Assembly: GCA_964458125.1 (NCBI GenBank)
Contig: CAYWHE010000134.1
Location: forward strand, 1-11,226
Length of the DNA stretch: 11,226 nt
Direction of reading: 5' to 3'
Source of the DNA: CAYWHE01 sp964458125
Lineage (GTDB): Bacteria; Bacteroidota; Bacteroidia; AKYH767-A; OLB10
The notes beneath the pieces were generated by a model. The model was given only the letters and a program-made list of their open reading frames with translations. It had not been told where the DNA came from and searched no databases. Below are positions 1-6,881 of the stretch, piece by piece; position 1 is the first letter of the stretch; every line of letters begins with the position of its first letter. The position numbers and the translations under genes were made by a program.

Positions 1-879
1 CTTATCGATCAGGGTATGGATTTCATCGATGAATAAAATGGCCCTGTCAAATTCCTTGATTTCACGGATGATGTTCTTCAACCGGTCCTCCACCTCTCCT
101 TTATAAGAAGCGCCTGCAATCAGCGCCCCGAAATCCAGTTCAAAGATGATGGCCGACTTCAGGTTATCAGGCACCTTATTATTGACAATGTTCAGCGCAA
201 ACCCGTCCACCAAAGCCGTTTTTCCAACACCGGGTTCACCGGTTATGATGACATTTGGCTTCGAACGGCGGCCCAGGATCTCAGCCACCATACGCGTTTC
301 ACGGTCTCTTCCGATAATGGGATCTATTTTCCCCTGGCGGGCAATAGCTGTTTTATCGATGCAGTATTTCAGCAGGGCGTTGGCCTTGGATGAACTTTTG
401 GCCTGCCCGTTTTGCTGGCCGGGAGAAATAGCCTGCTGCATGGCATCCCTTTCCACGGTTTCACTGAGGATTTCCTGCTGGGAGACCGGAAATGTTTTCA
501 GCTGGTCATAGGAAAATGCGATACCTGGAGTGCTGAGTGCGGCCAGGAGGCAAAGCGGATCAATATGATCCCGTCCGAGCTTGATCCGGAGATTATCCGC
601 TTCTTCAAATACCTGGGCAACCTTTTCGTCCCCCTTCGCGTTGTCGGAAGGCTTTGATGATTTCGGATAGGTTTCAATCCGCACATCGGCCCATTCTTCC
701 ATAAAATAGATGTCCTTTCCCCTTTCCTCAAGGTAAGAGGTCAGGCCTACATCTTTATGCATAATGGCTTTGAGCAGGTGGGCAGGCGAAAAATTTTCGT
801 TGGAAAATTCTTTTGCGATGGACTGGGCGATCAGGATGGCCTTTTTGGTGTCCTCGGCAAAGGTGATTGAATCAGTCAT
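1..879 (-). CDS. tssH: ClpV/TssH-type AAA+ ATPase of a type VI secretion system, N-terminal 293 residues (truncated by the window edge)
   Basis: ClpV/TssH is the cytoplasmic hexameric ATPase that unfolds contracted T6SS sheaths so their subunits can be reused. Only the N-terminal third is in the window. Residues about 1-150 form a Clp N-domain-like helical region (AQSIAKEF, FSPAHLLKAI, HKDVGL, ADVRIETYP). The first AAA+ domain follows, with the entry motif DPIIGRDRE, Walker A GEPGVGKT at residues 214-221, a pore-loop-like GASYKGEVEDR at 256-266 and Walker B ILFIDE at 281-286. The start is firm: an in-frame TAA lies four codons upstream with no start codon between. There is no Shine-Dalgarno sequence, as is usual in Bacteroidota. 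Housekeeping ClpB shares the AAA+ fold, but the N-domain sequence and the TssR-like neighbour favour ClpV. A 242 bp gap with a candidate promoter separates it from the ABC transporter gene. The second AAA+ domain, which would settle the assignment, is outside the window. Confidence 0.87.
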   Translation of the reverse strand, partial: MTDSITFAEDTKKAILIAQSIAKEFSNENFSPAHLLKAIMHKDVGLTSYLEERGKDIYFMEEWADVRIETYPKSSKPSDNAKGDEKVAQVFEEADNLRIKLGRDHIDPLCLLAALSTPGIAFSYDQLKTFPVSQQEILSETVERDAMQQAISPGQQNGQAKSSSKANALLKYCIDKTAIARQGKIDPIIGRDRETRMVAEILGRRSKPNVIITGEPGVGKTALVDGFALNIVNNKVPDNLKSAIIFELDFGALIAGASYKGEVEDRLKNIIREIKEFDRAILFIDEIHTLIDK

Positions 880-948
880 AGTTACACGGGGTTAAGCGTT
901 TTTACTTGAAGGAAAGTCAGGCTGGTTAAGGTTTTTTCTATGAAAGTT

Positions 949-979
949 CAAACATATTGATTAATTTCATCAATTCCAA
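949..979 (-). promoter_or_regulatory. Candidate Bacteroidota sigma-A-type promoter for tssH
   Basis: On the minus strand TATGTTTG (956-949) matches the Bacteroidota -7 consensus TAnnTTTG exactly. A TTG (979-977) lies 20 bp upstream, a workable position for the -33 element (TTTG/TTG). Transcription would begin near 943, leaving a leader of about 65 nt before the tssH ATG at 879. The site sits in the only sizeable gap of the gene series, where a secondary promoter would be expected. AT-rich DNA matches such short motifs by chance fairly often, so this remains a candidate. Confidence 0.45.
956..974. repeat. Inverted repeat in the spacer of the tssH promoter candidate
   Basis: ATTGAT (956-961) and ATCAAT (969-974) are perfect 6 bp inverted arms around a 7 bp spacer. 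The repeat fills almost the whole interval between the proposed -33 and -7 elements and touches the first base of the -7 motif, which is where a repressor dimer would block polymerase. The arms are short and AT-rich, so chance occurrence cannot be excluded. Confidence 0.3.
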
Positions 980-1121
980 TAAAGCTGTTGTTTTATTTTC
1001 CTTTTCATTGGTTTTGATGTTGCAAGTATACCTGATCAGGGGTAACGGTATGTAGCATCAACTCTTTTTCGGCGGATTTCAGTTCATAACCGGCAGCCTT
1101 TTCCGGGTTTCCGGCCGGGGT

Positions 1122-3686
1122 TTATCGGTTATAGATGAGGTCACCGGGTGTTTTGGACAGGATGCGGTTAATGTTCACATAAGAAACGGCAACCGTTACC
1201 AGGATAATAATGACCAGCAGGAGGTAGGTCTGCAGGTCAAAAATTCTGAAATACTCGGGTTTATCTTCGATGTTCAGGCTTCTTTCAAACATCTTTCCGA
1301 TCAGGTTTCCGGAAACATAGGCCATGACAAATGAAATCACCAGGCCAATCAGGATGAAGCGGAGCATGATCTGCAGGTAAATGCTTTTTGATTCCGCGTC
1401 ACTCAGGCCGAAAGCCTTGTAAGTTCCGATGTTCATCTTCACCTTGTTCAGGTGTGTTTTCAGCAGGTTGGAAATAAAGAAGCTGATGGCCAGAATGGCA
1501 AACACAATCAGCAGACCGGCAATTAAAAAAGTCATCTTGCTGATGTAGTTAAAGTTTTTCTTTTCCTTAATATTACCGGAATCCACCTGGAGGATATTGG
1601 TCTGGTCCTTTTCCTTCCCGCTGTTCAGTTCATTGGCCAGGTAAGTTGAAAACGCCTCGATGCTGTCCAATCCCCCTTCACCGCCGCTGAAGTTGATACA
1701 CAGGTAATCGTTATTCACATCTTCATCTTCGTTGTTGCCGATATTGTAATCAAAAATCCGCAACAACCTGTTTTTGTTCGACTGGAAGATGGGAAGTTGC
1801 TCAATTTGTGCAGCAATTCCTTCCGTCGTTTTGTACGTATAGGGTATGGCGTCAAATTCAACAGTAACCTGGTAGCCCGGGGTCCGGATCTGCTCACAGG
1901 TATCCACCTGGACGTCTACCTGGAGCTGCTGGGTAACATAGCGGTCTGCGAAACCTGTATCAGCAGCCGCCTCTTCGTCCGGCTCCTCATCTGCATAAAT
2001 TTCAGCCGCATCCTTTAAGGCGGTATCGGCAAGCATGAAGGTACCGCTGATTTTTTTGATCTCTTCCCTGAATGAAGCAGCCAGTTCCTTACCGCCATCC
2101 ACATAATAGATTATTTTTTTTCGCTGCTGTTCCTTAAAACTGAAAACACATTCTGATGTCGCCCGGTAGGCGGCCAGGAAATAATTCGTCACCAGGAAAT
2201 TATTTTTTCCCGGAATTTCCCTGATAATGGCCCTGATGGGTATGGGCACTTTAAAATTAACCGGGGGGGTACCGGATGTGTCTCCGTTGTCGAGGTAGAT
2301 CAACTTAGCATCTGGGGGGTAACCCAGTCTGGCCAACAGCTTTTGGGTTACGATCATGCCAAGGTCATGATCGCCCCGGTCGGCGGTATCGCCAGCCACC
2401 AGGTTCCCGGGTTCCAGCAAGGCCTGCCGGATAGGATCATCAGACGAAAGCAGGCGACCCTGGGTAAATTCGGCCTCCGGTGCATCCCGGTAAAACAAGG
2501 GTAGGGAAATAACCTTATACGTAGTGACGTTTTTGATCAGGAAATGATTTTTAACGCTTTCCGAATTAAGGGTTTCGGTGAACTCCCTGACCTGATCCGC
2601 CGAACTTTTCATAGGCGGGATTCCGATGGTCAGCCAGTTGACAAAGGGATCATTTTTTTTCTGGTTCATATACTTCAGCGCCCCGTTGGCAAATCCAATG
2701 GCCAGTAAAGTAATGGAACTGATAAAGACCAGGATGAGCAGGTTGAGATTGGACTTGCCAAAAAGCACTTTCCCTTCTTTTTTTACAAATAATTTCCGGT
2801 AATCCCGGGTAAAGTTCTGCACTTGTTTCTGCGGGACCTCTGCGGCCATGGCTTTTAGGGGCGACCTGAACTGGTCCAGCATCATTTTCCTGAAACCAGC
2901 CATTGCCGGTGCATCCAGGGTCTGCCATTGCTCCTTTTTAAATATATGCTCTTCCAGGACCTCACCGTAGTTATGACTCGGGTTTTTTTTCAGCAGGATG
3001 ATTTCATCGGCATACTTCAGCGACAGGTTTATGTCGTGCGAAACAATCAGCGCTGTTTTTTCCTGCGTCAGGTTTTCCTTCACAATGTTGAGCAGTTCAT
3101 GTGCATTGACCTCATCCAGGTTGCCCGTAGGCTCATCGCAGAGAAGGATTTTAAAATCATTGTTCAGGGCCCGGACAAAGGAGACACGCTGACGCTGCCC
3201 GCCGGAAAGGTTCACCGACAAAGTGTTCACGCTGACCTCGCTTTCCGGCAGGCCCACCTGGGCCATCAGCTTTTGAGCCCCTGTAAAGGCCTGTTTCTGG
3301 TCAGTTTCACTCTTGATCATCTGCGACAGGCAGATGTTCTCGTAAGCGGTGAAATTTTCCATCAGGTTGGTGTTCTGAAAAATAAAACTCAGGAATTTTT
3401 TCCTGACCTGATTGATCCGGCCCAGGTCCCTGTTTTTCCAAAGGGCCGAATATTCGATGGTCTCCTGCTGATTCAGCATAAATTCAACCGTGCCCCCGGC
3501 AATGGTATTGTTCATCAGGCCGATGGTTTCCAGCAGGGTGCTTTTTCCAGAACCCGATGCCCCGAGCAGAAAAATGATTTTACCCCGCCGGATATCCAGC
3601 TTGCGGATGTAAAAAACCTTGTCTTCTTCCCGGCCGTTGTAACTGCAGGACAGGTTATGGATGCGTATGATTATTTCATCGGACAT
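1122..3686 (-). CDS. One-piece ABC transporter of MacB/LolCDE type (N-terminal ATPase fused to an FtsX-like permease with a large periplasmic domain)
   Basis: This is a predicted inner-membrane type VII ABC transporter, a family that moves or extracts envelope substrates by mechanotransmission (MacB exports, LolCDE releases lipoproteins) rather than forming a membrane channel. The ATPase (residues 1 to about 235) is complete: Walker A GASGSGKST 42-50, Q-loop Gln104, signature LSGGQ 160-164, Walker B ILLCDEPTGNLD 180-191 with catalytic Glu185, and switch His217. One membrane helix (about 314-336) precedes a periplasmic region of about 380 residues, longer than is usual in MacB, with an acidic stretch at 566-580. 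Three helices follow (about 719-739, 770-795, 818-842); the linker after helix 2 (MNIGTYKAFGLS) is typical of FtsX-like permeases. The gene starts 18 bp after the tssR-like stop, so the two are probably co-transcribed. The substrate is unknown. I know of no ABC transporter among the standard T6SSiii components. Three 8-base A tracts and a 7-base C tract lie in the coding strand, but the frame is intact. Confidence 0.9.
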   Translation of the reverse strand: MSDEIIIRIHNLSCSYNGREEDKVFYIRKLDIRRGKIIFLLGASGSGKSTLLETIGLMNNTIAGGTVEFMLNQQETIEYSALWKNRDLGRINQVRKKFLSFIFQNTNLMENFTAYENICLSQMIKSETDQKQAFTGAQKLMAQVGLPESEVSVNTLSVNLSGGQRQRVSFVRALNNDFKILLCDEPTGNLDEVNAHELLNIVKENLTQEKTALIVSHDINLSLKYADEIILLKKNPSHNYGEVLEEHIFKKEQWQTLDAPAMAGFRKMMLDQFRSPLKAMAAEVPQKQVQNFTRDYRKLFVKKEGKVLFGKSNLNLLILVFISSITLLAIGFANGALKYMNQKKNDPFVNWLTIGIPPMKSSADQVREFTETLNSESVKNHFLIKNVTTYKVISLPLFYRDAPEAEFTQGRLLSSDDPIRQALLEPGNLVAGDTADRGDHDLGMIVTQKLLARLGYPPDAKLIYLDNGDTSGTPPVNFKVPIPIRAIIREIPGKNNFLVTNYFLAAYRATSECVFSFKEQQRKKIIYYVDGGKELAASFREEIKKISGTFMLADTALKDAAEIYADEEPDEEAAADTGFADRYVTQQLQVDVQVDTCEQIRTPGYQVTVEFDAIPYTYKTTEGIAAQIEQLPIFQSNKNRLLRIFDYNIGNNEDEDVNNDYLCINFSGGEGGLDSIEAFSTYLANELNSGKEKDQTNILQVDSGNIKEKKNFNYISKMTFLIAGLLIVFAILAISFFISNLLKTHLNKVKMNIGTYKAFGLSDAESKSIYLQIMLRFILIGLVISFVMAYVSGNLIGKMFERSLNIEDKPEYFRIFDLQTYLLLVIIILVTVAVSYVNINRILSKTPGDLIYNR

Positions 3687-3704
3687 AATCGTCGGTGGGG
3701 TCTG

Positions 3705-6152
3705 CTAGTCGTCAATATGGAAAACGGTTTCCGGAACCCAGTAAAAGGTTTCGTCATCCTGTTCAAGGATATACTCCTTGTTTTTCTCCAGGTCCTTCAG
3801 CCTTTTGTTTATGCGGTAAAAATTATCCTTCAGCTTCTGAATCACCTCATCAGGTGTTTTTTTAATATTCTTCAGATCGGCCAGGGTCCGGTTGAATAAT
3901 TTATTGTTGGTTTTCGGAAGGCTGGTCACCAGGGACATGAAATAATTGAGATCATAACCTTCCAGCTGCTTGGAGTCCACTCCTCCCTTGTACTGGAGAA
4001 TAATTTCCTTATACGTGTTCACCAGGTTATCCCGTTGGGTGGATGCAATATTACTCTGGTTCAGGTCTTCAAAGGAGTCGCTCAGTTTCTGAAATTCCTT
4101 CCTGTTCATAAACAGGGTACGGGTCAGCAGGTCATGCGAAAGTTTGGTGTTCACCAGGGTGGTATACCCCTCAATGAATAACTGGAAATTATCCTGTTTG
4201 GCCATGATCTCAATATCCTGCTCCTTGATTCCGGCTTCCTTGAGCATGATGATAAACTGCTTGCGTTGTTCTTCATCAATTTCAACGGCTGCCTTTCCCA
4301 CGTTGATGGTTTTCTGATCATACATGCTGATGATGGAATTCAGGTTGTCTTCGATATCCTTCAGCATTTTTTTTGTTTTCCTGAGGATCTCATCCGGCTT
4401 AAAAGATTCCCCGGCGTCCTTGGAGAAAAAAGCGCCCGGGACACCGGAATTTTTCAAAACGCAGGATTCATCCGGACAAAACAGTTCGCATTCCTTTACT
4501 TCATTGGAAGCGATTTTTTCCTTCAAAAATTTGTTATCTATGGCCTTGGCGGTTTCCTTTAAAAAATACCTGCAATCCTGGATGTATTGATCGTACAGGG
4601 AACCGTTTTTATTGATCAACTGGTAAAAATACATATTCACCTGCTTGGCAATCATCTGGCTGAGCGCTTCGGGTTTCATTGATTTATCAGGATCGGTGGT
4701 GGATCCGGTCATGATTATGATATTGGTTGATTTCTGGCTGGGGAATAAATTACAGGCCTTTTTCAGCGCTTCATAGATCGGGGCTCCGTTGGCATCGCGG
4801 TTTACGGGGACAGCCGGCACCTTATCCACCTGGCTGCGTAACCGGTCCATGAAATCCTCCTTGTTGGAACCCAGGTTGAGCACCTTGAATTTTTCATCGT
4901 CACCCGCCTTGGTGTCGTTGTATATCACAGCGCCCAGCTTGTATTTGTTCCTGGTCTGTGTGGATCCGATCAGGGCATTGTCGTTTATGACCACGTTAAT
5001 GGTTTTAAAAAAATTCCGGTTGGACCCATCGAGTACAAATACAATATTGATGTTTTCCTTTTTCTTCTGCAGGTCCTCATACAATTCATTGTACTTGGCC
5101 TGCCGGCTTGCCGTAAACACATTGCTTCCGTTTTTATCAACGGTATTGGTGACATACCCGGTTTTATAAATGGTATTGTCCTTTCCGACCACATCAATGA
5201 TGGGGAAGCCGTAATAATAGGGGTTTTCATTTTCATTGTTGCCCAGTTCATTATAGACGAATGGAAGGGCTTTGGGCTTGTTCCCGTCCTTATAGCTGCG
5301 GGCCTCCTCGGCTTTGGAAAAAAACTGCACTTCAATTTTCTTTTCGTTCCGCTCCTCAATGGCGGCGGGTTCAAAATTAATGCGAAGGCAAAGTGCGTTA
5401 TCCCATACATGCACCTTGTCCGTGGAAGCCCAGCCCATCACATCTTCGTTGGCATTGCTGGTGTTGGTCCGGTTCGATTTGGAGAGCAGCACCATCTTGC
5501 TTTCCTTGTCCTCCTTCAAAATAAACAGGTACTGGAAAAGCCGGATGTCCCGTTTATTGTCAAATTCCTCCTTGGCAACCGGGTAATTGTACAGATCCAG
5601 GATTCCTTTTGAAATTAATCCTTTCAAGCCTGCAACCTTATCAATTTTTTTCACGGAGATGGCCTTTTTGGAGTAATGGGTGGAATCATCCACCATGGCC
5701 ACCGACCAGAGGAGCATATTTTTTTTGGGTATCCAGCCATAATCTTCGGCAGTAGGTTTGAATCCAACCTCCCCTTTTTTTCTTTCTTCAAAAGGTGAAT
5801 TCGAGGGATCGTAGTACACCAGACGTATCTGGTTATCCGTTTCCTGGGCTACAATAAAAGCCTGCATGAAATTTATTTTATTAAAGGGCTTGGTGCAGTT
5901 TTTATCCAAATAAGTCTGGTTCTGATCGCGATCGGAGAAAACCACCCATATCGGCTCCCCGCCTTTTTGTTTGGGAGCCTTGGCATTGAGAATGGTTCCA
6001 TCCGGGCTTTTGTATGCTTCCGCCATCTTCACGGCCGTCAGTTTCTGAATGGCATCGCCTTCCGGCTTCTGACTCCTGGCCTCAAATCCGGCAGCCAGCA
6101 TAATCAGCCAACATGCACACATGCTGCCTGTTGTAAAATACTTCCTTATCAT
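3705..6152 (-). CDS. tssR: TssR-like T6SSiii envelope protein (exported, SH3-like repeats and degenerate vWA-like core)
   Basis: This is assigned as TssR, one of the proteins (TssN, O, P, Q, R) that in Bacteroidota T6SSiii are thought to replace the TssJLM envelope complex. A Sec signal peptide covers residues 1 to about 28, with no lipobox at the cleavage site. Two SH3-like modules end in related motifs, GWIPKKNMLLW (139-149) and GWASTDKVHVW (240-250). A vWA-like Rossmann core follows: strand INIVFVLDGS (368-377), strand KLGAVIYND (405-413), helix IYEALKKACNLF and strand NIIIMTGSTTDPD (477-489). The metal site is degenerate (DGSNR where DxSxS is usual). A Cys cluster (555, 559, 564) suits periplasmic disulfides. 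The C-terminal part (about 590-795) is charged and helical, and the protein ends in a short YWVPETVFHID segment. It lies 46 bp after the 215-residue gene and 18 bp before the ABC transporter gene. The family call is from recalled sequence features and the ClpV neighbour; a profile search would settle it. Confidence 0.75.
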   Translation of the reverse strand: MIRKYFTTGSMCACWLIMLAAGFEARSQKPEGDAIQKLTAVKMAEAYKSPDGTILNAKAPKQKGGEPIWVVFSDRDQNQTYLDKNCTKPFNKINFMQAFIVAQETDNQIRLVYYDPSNSPFEERKKGEVGFKPTAEDYGWIPKKNMLLWSVAMVDDSTHYSKKAISVKKIDKVAGLKGLISKGILDLYNYPVAKEEFDNKRDIRLFQYLFILKEDKESKMVLLSKSNRTNTSNANEDVMGWASTDKVHVWDNALCLRINFEPAAIEERNEKKIEVQFFSKAEEARSYKDGNKPKALPFVYNELGNNENENPYYYGFPIIDVVGKDNTIYKTGYVTNTVDKNGSNVFTASRQAKYNELYEDLQKKKENINIVFVLDGSNRNFFKTINVVINDNALIGSTQTRNKYKLGAVIYNDTKAGDDEKFKVLNLGSNKEDFMDRLRSQVDKVPAVPVNRDANGAPIYEALKKACNLFPSQKSTNIIIMTGSTTDPDKSMKPEALSQMIAKQVNMYFYQLINKNGSLYDQYIQDCRYFLKETAKAIDNKFLKEKIASNEVKECELFCPDESCVLKNSGVPGAFFSKDAGESFKPDEILRKTKKMLKDIEDNLNSIISMYDQKTINVGKAAVEIDEEQRKQFIIMLKEAGIKEQDIEIMAKQDNFQLFIEGYTTLVNTKLSHDLLTRTLFMNRKEFQKLSDSFEDLNQSNIASTQRDNLVNTYKEIILQYKGGVDSKQLEGYDLNYFMSLVTSLPKTNNKLFNRTLADLKNIKKTPDEVIQKLKDNFYRINKRLKDLEKNKEYILEQDDETFYWVPETVFHIDD

Positions 6153-6198
6153 AATCTTGTTTGGGTTTGTTTTAGATGAACACCGGGACTATTCATTA

Positions 6199-6846
6199 TT
6201 AAAGAAATGAAAACACCGGTTGAATTTTTTGCATTCCGAGCTGATCGGAACAAAATATGAAATAATTTTTTATTTTATCTTCTCCTACTTCATCGGCTAT
6301 TTCCTTATTAATGAAAATATTGACCTTGACTTTCAGTTCCCTGTTATGCAGGTAAACCAGAATCTCGTTGATAAACAACTGGGGCGTAGGCAATTCATCC
6401 GTGTATTTCATCATCCGCTTAACCGCATAAGCCGACAGGTATAAATTGATGTCCACATTTTGCTTGATTCTAACCGGATACTCCACCAGGTTTTCACGCA
6501 TGGCGCTGCGGTCGTACAGGTAATTGGATTCCTTGGAATCCTTGGCCAGGTATTTTTTCAGCATGGTGCCCTCCAGCAGGTTGTTGAGGTCGTTTGAAAT
6601 TTTCGGCTCCTGACCGTTACAGCCATACATGAAAAAATAATTGTCGGGCCGTCCAACCAGTTTTTTCATGTTTACCTTCAGGGCATCTGTCATTTCAAAA
6701 TTCATTTCATCGGCCTGGTAACCGCTGCTGTTGTCCAGGTAAAAGAAAGTAAAGTTGGAATAGGTCTTCAGGTCTCCATCATCCTGACCGAAACCAACAG
6801 CAGGAAAGAAGAACAGGATCAGCAAACCGCTTTTAAGTATTTTCAT
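6199..6846 (-). CDS. Small exported protein of unknown family, possibly vWA-like
   Basis: I do not recognise the family. Residues 1-20 are a classic Sec signal peptide (two Lys, a hydrophobic core, cleavage near GFG-Q). No lipobox cysteine is present, so it should be soluble in the periplasm or bound to envelope partners. The mature part is about 195 residues. It starts with a strand, NFTFFYLDNSSG (31-42), that recalls the first strand and metal loop of vWA domains; a second hydrophobic strand NYFFMYGCNG (69-78) follows after a helix. The C-terminal half alternates helices and strands (LFINEILVYL, KVKVNIFINKE, NYFIFCS). Cys76 and Cys199 could form a disulfide. It lies between the outer-membrane protein gene (35 bp) and tssR (46 bp), all in one direction. 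Its position invites comparison with TssQ, but that protein is described as a lipoprotein and this one is not, so I do not assign the name. Confidence 0.85.
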   Translation of the reverse strand: MKILKSGLLILFFFPAVGFGQDDGDLKTYSNFTFFYLDNSSGYQADEMNFEMTDALKVNMKKLVGRPDNYFFMYGCNGQEPKISNDLNNLLEGTMLKKYLAKDSKESNYLYDRSAMRENLVEYPVRIKQNVDINLYLSAYAVKRMMKYTDELPTPQLFINEILVYLHNRELKVKVNIFINKEIADEVGEDKIKNYFIFCSDQLGMQKIQPVFSFL

Positions 6847-6881
6847 GACAATATTTTTTAAACTATAAATAATCCGTTAAC

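Larger units (their letters stand above)
880..1121. other. Intergenic region between the ABC transporter gene and tssH
   Basis: This 242 bp stretch is the longest gene-free region in the window. On the minus strand its first 114 bases (1121-1008) remain open in the frame of the preceding ABC transporter gene after its stop. The middle is AT-rich and holds a Bacteroidota-type promoter candidate with an inverted repeat between its elements. The last roughly 65 bases would be the tssH leader. A 10 bp perfect palindrome (CCTGATCAGG, 1031-1040) lies farther upstream. I see no clear GC-rich hairpin plus T-run terminator, so readthrough from the upstream operon is possible. Confidence 0.6.

Noticed and set aside
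146..731. Several short open frames on both strands at the left edge
   Set aside because: They overlap the truncated ClpV/TssH gene, whose frame is continuous from 879 to 1 with clear AAA+ motifs. They are shadows in other frames.
1..879. Housekeeping ClpB disaggregase as the identity of the left-edge ATPase
   Set aside because: The N-domain carries HKDVGL and ADVRIETYP, which fit ClpV-type proteins of Bacteroidota T6SS better, and a TssR-like gene is nearby. The alternative is not fully excluded because the C-terminal part is missing.
1031..1040. Perfect 10 bp palindrome CCTGATCAGG upstream of tssH
   Set aside because: It is a single short copy, about 50 bp upstream of the promoter candidate, with no second site or known regulator match; too little to call an operator.
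1096..1121. Possible terminator after the ABC transporter stop, built on repeated CCGG motifs
   Set aside because: The CCGG copies are short and self-complementary, no stable longer stem forms, and no T-run follows on the minus strand.
2928..3899. 323-codon open frame on the plus strand
   Set aside because: It runs antisense to the ATPase half of the ABC transporter gene, whose Walker, signature and switch motifs are complete, and extends into the end of the tssR-like gene. The plus-strand translation shows no recognisable domain or export signal.
6199..6846. Naming the 215-residue protein TssQ
   Set aside because: TssQ is described as a lipoprotein, whereas this protein has an ordinary signal peptide without a lipobox cysteine. 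Position alone does not justify the name.
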